From contig DMOG01000006.1 of NCBI GenBank assembly GCA_003453595.1, positions 1 to 18,176 of the forward strand: DNA of 18,176 bases, in the 5' to 3' direction. Below the pieces are notes generated by a model that ran no database searches, was not told the DNA's origin, and saw only the letters and a program-made list of their open reading frames with translations. Below, in pieces: positions 13,481 to 18,176 of this stretch. Positions within the stretch are counted from its first letter, which is position 1. Every line of letters begins with the position of its first letter. Source of the stretch: Candidatus Uhrbacteria bacterium. Its GTDB lineage: Bacteria; Patescibacteriota; Patescibacteriia; UBA9934. The position numbers and the translations under genes were made by a program.

Positions 13481-15145
13481 ATGAAACACTCAGCCTTGAA
13501 AGTTACTCTTTGCGCCCTGGTTTTGGGCGTTATTTTTGATGCCATGCTATATAATAGTTATGAAATGGGATTAAACATCCTACTAATGCAACTTGCAGTG
13601 CTGGCTGTTTTTTATGGAATGATGCATCACGCCAAGCTGACAATCAGCAAACAAACTGTCATTGCCAGCATCTTTGCGCTTTTGTTTGCTGGTACATTTG
13701 TTATCTGGACATCTACCATCGGACTCACGCTTTGCACTCTTGGACTACTTGGCGCCAACACATTTCTTGTGCTTTTTGCTTGGGGTCATCATGGAATCTT
13801 TTATCACCCGCTTTCAATTGTCGCTGACACCATGCGTTATGGAATCCAAACTCTGATTACTCGATTTGGAATCATCAGTGACATTCGCCTGCCAAAAACC
13901 GGCGAACGCGGATCAGCTATTGCTCGCGGAACTTTGATTGCAATTCCAATTCTTATTATTTTCTTCTTACTTTTCCTTTCATCAGACTTAATGCTTCAGA
14001 ATAAAACTCAGGCTATTCAAACTTGGTTGGAAAATATTTTCGGACCATTCAACCTCGTTGCTCACATGATGATTATCGTATTTTTCACACTTGTCTTCTT
14101 GTTAATTCTTGCCTCCATGTTTTGGAAACGACTTAATATCGATCTACCAGAAGTCGCAGTCAGCCATTCAATCATTGAAAGTACTGTGATTCTCATCGGT
14201 AGCAATGCCCTCTTCTTATTCTTCCTTATCTTCCAAGGCTTTTACCTTTTTGGTGGTCAAGATGCGTTTAACACACTGGAGGAATTAACTTATTCGCAAT
14301 ATGCAGTGGCTGGATTTAATCAACTGGCCGTTGTTGCCATTCTTGTCTTACTTTTGATTCTCACTTTGCGATATTTCCATGGAACAAAAATCAATTCCAA
14401 ACTTGTCTGGATTTCTGAGGTCGCACTCCTAGCTCAAACCGCCGCACTCCTAGTCTCAGCTTGGTCTCGACTGACAATGTATGTCGAAGAATATGGATTC
14501 ACGCCTGCTCGACTCTTTGGATTCTGGTTCTTTTTACTAAGCGGCATACTTTTGATCTTACTCTGCATTCACATAATCAGGTCAACAAAGCAAAACAACT
14601 ACATCACTCAAGCACTTTTGATTATTGGTTGCGCAATACTGATTTTCACTGCCACTTCACCCGACGCCCTAACCGTCCGACTCAACATCGCCCGCGCTCA
14701 ACAAACCGGAGAACTCGACGCCTTCCCATTATTCAACGACCTCTCTGCCGAAGCCTACCCACTTATGGACATGGTTCTCTCCGGCAAATCCTATCAAAAA
14801 ATGATTGGAGTGATGGACACGAAGATAACTGATTACTGCGTTTTCCTTGAAAAACCCAATGAATTAATCGAATATACACTTGTGCCAAACCCAGAAATCG
14901 ATGAGGACTTGGCTAAAGATATATTCGTCAGATATGACAAAGAATTATTTTACTATCATTGGCTATCAACTGGTGAAGACGCAGGGTTCCAATCGCTCCG
15001 AGACGACTGGCGAACATGGAACCTAGCCCGCGCGCTTATCCCTGCGGGAACAGAAACAGACAACACAGACCCAATCGAAAATATCCCATACCCAACCAAA
15101 GAAATCGCCAACGCCTGCGGCATGTATGTCGGTGACGCGAAATAA
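13481..15145 (+). CDS. DUF4173-family membrane protein
   Basis: 554 residues from the ATG at 13481. About 10 to 12 hydrophobic segments occupy residues 1-400 (for example ALKVTLCALVLGVIFDAML, GTLIAIPILIIFFLLFLSS, AHMMIIVFFTLVFLLILA). A YSQYAVAGFNQLAVVAILVL segment near 270-290 and RLTMYVEEYGFTPARLFGFW near 330-350 are hallmarks of the DUF4173 family. After the last membrane helix, NIARAQQTGELDAFPLFNDL then SAEAYPLMDMVL (about 410-440) matches the family tail, followed by a soluble domain. The tail (500-554) carries W-RTWNLARAL. The function of the family is unknown; in other bacteria it sits in the inner membrane, often near regulatory genes. It is monocistronic, with a leaderless-type promoter and a terminator at 15152-15178. 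Confidence 0.88.
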   Translation: MKHSALKVTLCALVLGVIFDAMLYNSYEMGLNILLMQLAVLAVFYGMMHHAKLTISKQTVIASIFALLFAGTFVIWTSTIGLTLCTLGLLGANTFLVLFAWGHHGIFYHPLSIVADTMRYGIQTLITRFGIISDIRLPKTGERGSAIARGTLIAIPILIIFFLLFLSSDLMLQNKTQAIQTWLENIFGPFNLVAHMMIIVFFTLVFLLILASMFWKRLNIDLPEVAVSHSIIESTVILIGSNALFLFFLIFQGFYLFGGQDAFNTLEELTYSQYAVAGFNQLAVVAILVLLLILTLRYFHGTKINSKLVWISEVALLAQTAALLVSAWSRLTMYVEEYGFTPARLFGFWFFLLSGILLILLCIHIIRSTKQNNYITQALLIIGCAILIFTATSPDALTVRLNIARAQQTGELDAFPLFNDLSAEAYPLMDMVLSGKSYQKMIGVMDTKITDYCVFLEKPNELIEYTLVPNPEIDEDLAKDIFVRYDKELFYYHWLSTGEDAGFQSLRDDWRTWNLARALIPAGTETDNTDPIENIPYPTKEIANACGMYVGDAK

Positions 15146-15151
15146 AAAAAG

Positions 15152-15178
15152 TAATCGACCCTCGCACAGGGTCGATTA
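15152..15178 (+). terminator. terminator of the DUF4173 gene
   Basis: An 11-bp perfect stem TAATCGACCCT (15152-15162) and AGGGTCGATTA (15168-15178) with loop CGCAC, 6 bases after the stop codon. The A run before it is stronger than the T run after it. Confidence 0.8.
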
Positions 15179-15301
15179 TTGATTAAAATAGAATGTGGAA
15201 TGTAGAAGGTAGTAAAATCAAAACAACACCACCCATTTCAAACTCCGCCTTTGGCGGGAGAGAAATCCCGTTGTTTATGTGAATATGCTATCGGCTATAT
15301 C

Positions 15302-15338
15302 AACTCCCCCTCCTTACGAAGAAGGGGCCAGGGGAGTT
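15302..15338. repeat. imperfect CTCCCCCT fold-back
   Basis: AACTCCCC (15302-15309) pairs with GGGGAGTT (15331-15338), with CCTT/AAGG pairing inside. It is similar in composition to the hairpin at 481-507. The surrounding gene-free stretch 15179-15396 also holds a smaller CTCCGCC/GGCGGGAG hairpin near 15243 and a run of eight C at 15371-15378, and nothing that looks coding. Confidence 0.55.
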
Positions 15339-15396
15339 CTTCGTTCATCTCAATCCCCTCAACCTCTTCACCCCCCCCTAACCTCTATCATATTCC

Positions 15397-15434
15397 GAAA
15401 AGACTTCTCTGAGCGTCGAAGTGGGAAAATGAAG
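15397..15434. repeat. dispersed repeat, degenerate copy
   Basis: GAAAAGACTTCTCTGAGCGT then CGAAGTGGGAAAATGA aligns with 16926-16960 (GAGAAGATCTCTCCT...CGTCGAGATGGGAAATAA) at most positions. It is intergenic. Confidence 0.45.
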
Positions 15435-15445
15435 TAAAGCACAAA

Positions 15446-15467
15446 GCGCGTCGAATAATCGACGCGC
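15446..15467 (-). terminator. terminator-like hairpin after the GC-rich hypothetical gene
   Basis: Perfect 9-bp stem GCGCGTCGA (15446-15454) and TCGACGCGC (15459-15467) with loop ATAA. On the minus strand it is followed by TTTGTGCTTT. It lies 37 nt past the stop codon. Confidence 0.65.
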
Positions 15468-15504
15468 CACGAAGGACTAAGGGCAAAGGGACAAGACCCA
15501 AGCT

Positions 15505-16167
15505 CTAACTCGCGAGGACAGCAGCTGGGGCCTGACCGGCCCAATGGTTGTCGAGCCAGCGGTAGGACAGACCCCACGAACCGCCATCACAGCACAGACA
15601 GCGAACACACAAGCCGTTGGAGACGCGAAAACCAACAGCCCAGAAAAAAATGCGTAACACACAACCCTCGTAGTCCCGCTTCCAGCTAGTGGGACCAAGG
15701 TGGGTGTTCTTCATTAGGGCATCGAGCTCGTTGGGGTGGAGACAGGCCCTGCCTTCAAGCTTCCGCTGAACAACATGACCCCTGACGAAGCCAGTCTTCT
15801 GCTCTTCGGTGAGGAAGAGTTCGACCTTGGTGTCATTACGGTACAGCTCGCCATCATCTCGAAGCTCGAGACGAGACCAGCCTGACTGCTGGTTCCAGAT
15901 CACTGGCTTGTAGCCCTTGAACGGAGGAATCAGCGGAGCATCGAGGTTGACTTCGATGCAGGTATTGCTGATCTTGCGCCAGCGAGGGATCTCGATGGGT
16001 TCTACCACTGGACACCCGGCGTTGATCCAGGTAATGAAGGCCTGGCCGGTTTCTGCGGGTGCGCGGATTGCGGCTTGGACCATCTTGGGATCCAAGGCGT
16101 CGAGGTCGGTGTTGTTGCCGATGATGCCCATCAGGGTCAGGAAACCCTTGTCGCTGAGTTGTCTCAT
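15505..16167 (-). CDS. GC-rich CPR-type hypothetical protein with PAAVLAS C-terminus
   Basis: 220 residues from the ATG at 16167, with GGAGAG just upstream (a TTG five codons earlier is less likely). The N-terminal part is MRQLSDKGFLTLMGIIGNNT then DLDALDPKMVQAAI, followed by IEIPRWRKIS (about 61-70). The C-terminal part is CVLRIFFWAVGFRVSNGLCV, then CDGGSWGLSYRWLDNHWAG (about 193-211), and ends PAAVLAS. The ending and the aromatic/glycine pattern before it recall, from memory, a multi-copy hypothetical family of Parcubacteria-type genomes whose members end in the same residues; no function is known. No signal peptide or clear membrane helix is seen. Codons are GC-richer than in the DUF4173 gene. 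The Trp-rich end could be a small beta-structured domain, which is inference. Five cysteines in the last third are notable. Confidence 0.72.
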   Translation of the reverse strand: MRQLSDKGFLTLMGIIGNNTDLDALDPKMVQAAIRAPAETGQAFITWINAGCPVVEPIEIPRWRKISNTCIEVNLDAPLIPPFKGYKPVIWNQQSGWSRLELRDDGELYRNDTKVELFLTEEQKTGFVRGHVVQRKLEGRACLHPNELDALMKNTHLGPTSWKRDYEGCVLRIFFWAVGFRVSNGLCVRCLCCDGGSWGLSYRWLDNHWAGQAPAAVLAS

Positions 16168-16380
16168 TCTCTCTCCGACCAAACTGGGTTTCGCGGGCTA
16201 CGAAAGTGTAGAACGGTTAGGCCAGTCAGCTTACAAAGATAGCCGAAAATTACAAAAATGTCAATAATACCAACATCTAAATCAAAGTTGAACCCCGAGA
16301 AATTCAAACTCAAATCAAACCCTCTTTCGCAATACGAAACCTCAAAACGCTCAACCCAGAATCAACATCCTCTTTCCCGC

Positions 16381-16418
16381 TGTAGCACATAAGGGCCGAT
16401 CGGCCCTTATGTGCTACA
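16381..16418. repeat. perfect 38-nt palindrome (copy A)
   Basis: The arm TGTAGCACATAAGGGCCGA (16381-16399) is followed directly by its exact complement, then TTTTTT on the plus strand. It shares its length and the TGT..ATAAGG/CCTTAT..ACA frame with copy B. It could act as a terminator, but no plus-strand gene precedes it. Confidence 0.85.
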
Positions 16419-16490
16419 TTTTTTGAAGCGACTTTGGAGATGTTTATGCTTGGACTAAAGAGATCTCTAACCCCTTTCTTCCCTCTGCTC

Positions 16491-16528
16491 TGTCGTAAAT
16501 AAGGAACGGTCGTCCCTTATTTACGACA
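16491..16528. repeat. 38-nt palindrome (copy B)
   Basis: Arms TGTCGTAAATAAGG (16491-16504) and CCTTATTTACGACA (16515-16528) pair fully. Inside, ACG pairs with CGT around one A-C mismatch and a GT loop. Compared with copy A, arm bases 4, 6, 8 and 16 differ and each change is matched on the other arm. Confidence 0.85.
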
Positions 16529-16579
16529 CTCTTCAAATAGCGTCTGGGATATGTATGTGTGGAATGAATGACGAAAGAC

Positions 16580-16610
16580 CATTCACCAACCCTTCACCGA
16601 CCCTTCACCA
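16580..16610. repeat. short tandem repeat CCCTTCACC
   Basis: CATTCACCAA, CCCTTCACCG and ACCCTTCACCA follow one another, three copies of a 10-nt unit. No coding or structural role is evident. The surrounding stretch 16529-16734 shows nothing else. Confidence 0.5.
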
Positions 16611-16734
16611 CTCGCACTGACCTGTCTAACGAACCTGCACACGAAATGAAATAAAATAACCTCCTCCTTAACATCCTTTCCAATAACCTCTTCGCCCTAC
16701 CTCCAAGACAAAATAAAGTTTTCCACACCAACCC

Positions 16735-16817
16735 TTGACTGCGGATGCCAAACATGAGGTAATAAATATGCAAACACTCCCAATACGCCTATGACCTAGG
16801 CGCATTGGGATTTTTTT
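16735..16817 (+). promoter_or_regulatory. promoter-like sequence followed at once by a terminator (possible attenuator or small RNA)
   Basis: TTGACT (16735-16740) is followed after 19 nt by TAATAA (16760-16765). GAGGT (16755-16759) precedes ATG at 16768, which opens an 8-codon frame (MQTLPIRL) ending in TGA at 16792. The frame enters a strong terminator: a 14-bp stem with one mismatch at 16778-16791 and 16797-16810, then seven T (16811-16817). The terminator is seen clearly; promoter and leader peptide are weaker. Confidence 0.5.
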
Positions 16818-16925
16818 GTCAGAGCTCTGTTCATTCATAAATAATTGTTTTCTTTAGCACTGATCAGCCAAGGAAATCAACTCATAAAATATAGGACTTT
16901 GTATGGTTGGTATTAGTATTCAATC

Positions 16926-16960
16926 GAGAAGATCTCTCCTATCGTCGAGATGGGAAATAA
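16926..16960. repeat. dispersed repeat, copy 2
   Basis: GAGAAGATCTCTCCTATCGT followed by CGAGATGGGAA matches 1295-1330. It lies 48 nt before the lamin-tail gene. No standard promoter is obvious between 16818 and 17007. Confidence 0.6.
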
Positions 16961-17007
16961 GGGTAGGGATACAGCAAATATACCGACTATGCAAGCCACA
17001 AATAAAT

Positions 17008-18176
17008 ATGAACAAACTATTCTATGGACTCTTCTGCTTCCTGTTTTTTATGCTGGCATTACCCGCCAGTGCGCAAGAAACACCGCCAGTCGCACAAGAC
17101 TCGCAAACAGAACAAACCGAAGTTATCGCGTCAGACCAATCCGAAAGTTCACAGACAACTGATCCAGTTGGAGTCGATGCTGACGGAAGTATCGAAACAC
17201 AATCAGAAATCACAGTCGACGGAATTATCGAAACCGACCCAACCGTCGAATCTGACTCAGAAGTCGAAGTTGGTACAACAATCACAACTGATGAAACAGT
17301 CGAAACCGACATCGCAGAAGACCCAATCACCGAAACCGACCCAACAGCTACAACCGACCAAGTTGTTGAATCAGAATCAGACTTCGCGTCAGCCTCTCTC
17401 CCCCATGTCTTCATCAGCGAAGTCAACTGGGCCGGAAGCGAACTCTCACAAGCCGATGAATGGCTTGAGATCACGAATACAGATGGCCAGGCTGTGGATC
17501 TTAGCGGGTGGATTCTCACCGGATGCGCCACCTCTGGAAATGCTATAGCTATTGCCGAGGGCACCATGCTTGCTGCCGGCGACACGCTACTAATTTCAAA
17601 CTATGATCTTGGATCTGATAAAACTACACTCACGGTTCAGCCAGACCTAGTCACAGCTTCAATCTCACTCTCTAACTCAGCCTTGGAAATCTTACTTGTC
17701 ATGCCTGACGGTACAGTGGTTGATCAAGCCGGAGACGGTGGCGCTCCACTAGCAGGATTAACAAGTCCAAAAACATCAATGGTGCGAGATCTGTCGACCT
17801 TGGGATGGATGGACGCCTCGTCAAGTACAAACTTGAGTGACCCAACCCAACTTGGAAATCCAGGAACGCTCGCCGTGCAAGTTACTGATGAGCAAGACAT
17901 GTCAGACGAATCAGAATCTGACAAGCAAGACCTAGACGAATCAGAAACTCAAACAGACACAGACAACCCAACTGACGAGTCAAACCAAGAATCAACTTGC
18001 TCACTAATCATCAACGAATTTGTTTCCAATCCAAATACAGACGAATCTGAATGGATTGAAATCTACAACCCTTGTGACTTGGGAATCGACCTAACTGGCT
18101 GGGCTGTGCGTGATGCAACCGCCAAAGAAACAGCGCTTGATGAAATCGAACTTGGCTCAGGATCATACTTTGTTGT
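17008..18176 (+). CDS. exported acidic protein with two lamin-tail domains (3' end outside window)
   Basis: The frame is open from ATG at 17008 to the window edge (389 codons). A signal peptide is clear: MNK, a hydrophobic run LFYGLFCFLFFMLALP, and ASA-QE cleavage after residue 22. Residues 23-130 are a Thr/Glu/Asp/Ser-rich, probably disordered, stretch with repeated E-T-D-P and T-V-E-[ST]-D units. The first lamin-tail domain begins at 133 (HVFISEVNWAGSE...ADEWLEI, then NTDGQAVDLSGWILTG). An acidic linker (about 290-330) leads to the second at 331 (CSLIINEFVSNPNTDESEWI, then EIYNPCDLGIDLTGWAVRD). Both have the E-W-x-E-I-x-N and D-L-[ST]-G-W signatures. Bacterial lamin-tail domains occur in secreted and surface proteins, often with nucleases or adhesins; a role at the cell surface is inferred. 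Minus-strand frames here are shadows. Confidence 0.92.
   Translation, partial: MNKLFYGLFCFLFFMLALPASAQETPPVAQDSQTEQTEVIASDQSESSQTTDPVGVDADGSIETQSEITVDGIIETDPTVESDSEVEVGTTITTDETVETDIAEDPITETDPTATTDQVVESESDFASASLPHVFISEVNWAGSELSQADEWLEITNTDGQAVDLSGWILTGCATSGNAIAIAEGTMLAAGDTLLISNYDLGSDKTTLTVQPDLVTASISLSNSALEILLVMPDGTVVDQAGDGGAPLAGLTSPKTSMVRDLSTLGWMDASSSTNLSDPTQLGNPGTLAVQVTDEQDMSDESESDKQDLDESETQTDTDNPTDESNQESTCSLIINEFVSNPNTDESEWIEIYNPCDLGIDLTGWAVRDATAKETALDEIELGSGSYFV

Noticed and set aside
17022..17585. Minus-strand 187-codon frame and plus-strand frame 17024-17548
   Set aside because: Both are shadows of the lamin-tail gene. Their Ser/Thr/Val or Gln/Lys/Ser-rich low-complexity products reflect its acidic repeats.

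Overview
The window looks like a piece of a Candidate Phyla Radiation (Patescibacteria, most likely Parcubacteria-type) chromosome. Reasons: an intron-bearing 23S rRNA gene with no 16S attached; short single-domain versions of normally longer enzymes; several genes whose ATG lies at or a few bases after the predicted transcription start (leaderless style); a lamin-tail-domain exported protein; and GC-richer orphan genes whose end motifs I associate, from memory, with multi-copy hypothetical families of these genomes. TGA is used as a normal stop (TrmB and kinase genes), so the UGA-glycine code of Gracilibacteria/Absconditabacteria does not apply.

Layout. 1-350: N-terminal part of a GC-rich hypothetical gene (minus). 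612-2915 (minus): a small membrane protein, a GlmU-type nucleotidyltransferase with its own promoter and terminator, and a charged hypothetical protein. 2985-3227: two tandem fold-back repeats, followed by the 5S and 23S rRNA genes (minus, 3246-7194). The 23S gene is split by a 703-nt group I intron at the position equivalent to E. coli U1931. The intron encodes a single-motif LAGLIDADG homing endonuclease whose reading frame runs into the ribozyme core at both ends. The 23S gene has its own TTGACA-17-TACTAT promoter and a boxA-like site. The rlmH gene (7590-8012, plus) is divergent from it and encodes the methyltransferase that modifies 23S position 1915, 16 nt from the intron site.

8076-11458: a radical SAM protein with an unusual cysteine spacing, a divergent TrmB-family regulator, and a convergent sugar-kinase-like phosphotransferase. 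11499-12035: a DUF218 protein. A 159-bp MITE-like element with 19-bp terminal inverted repeats and 7-bp target duplications sits directly against its ribosome binding site. 12520-13481: an RBBP9/YdeN-like hydrolase, tRNA-Leu(UAG), and closely packed promoters and terminators. 13481-15145: a DUF4173 membrane protein. 15505-16167: another GC-rich CPR-type hypothetical gene. 16168-17007: a gene-free stretch with two 38-nt palindromes that covary, a promoter-terminator mini-unit and dispersed repeats. 17008-end: an exported acidic protein with two lamin-tail domains, cut by the window edge.

The best-supported unusual items are the intron with its overlapping reading frame, the unlinked 23S-5S unit facing rlmH, the MITE, and the structured repeat families. 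All homology statements come from recognising motifs by eye; no search was run.
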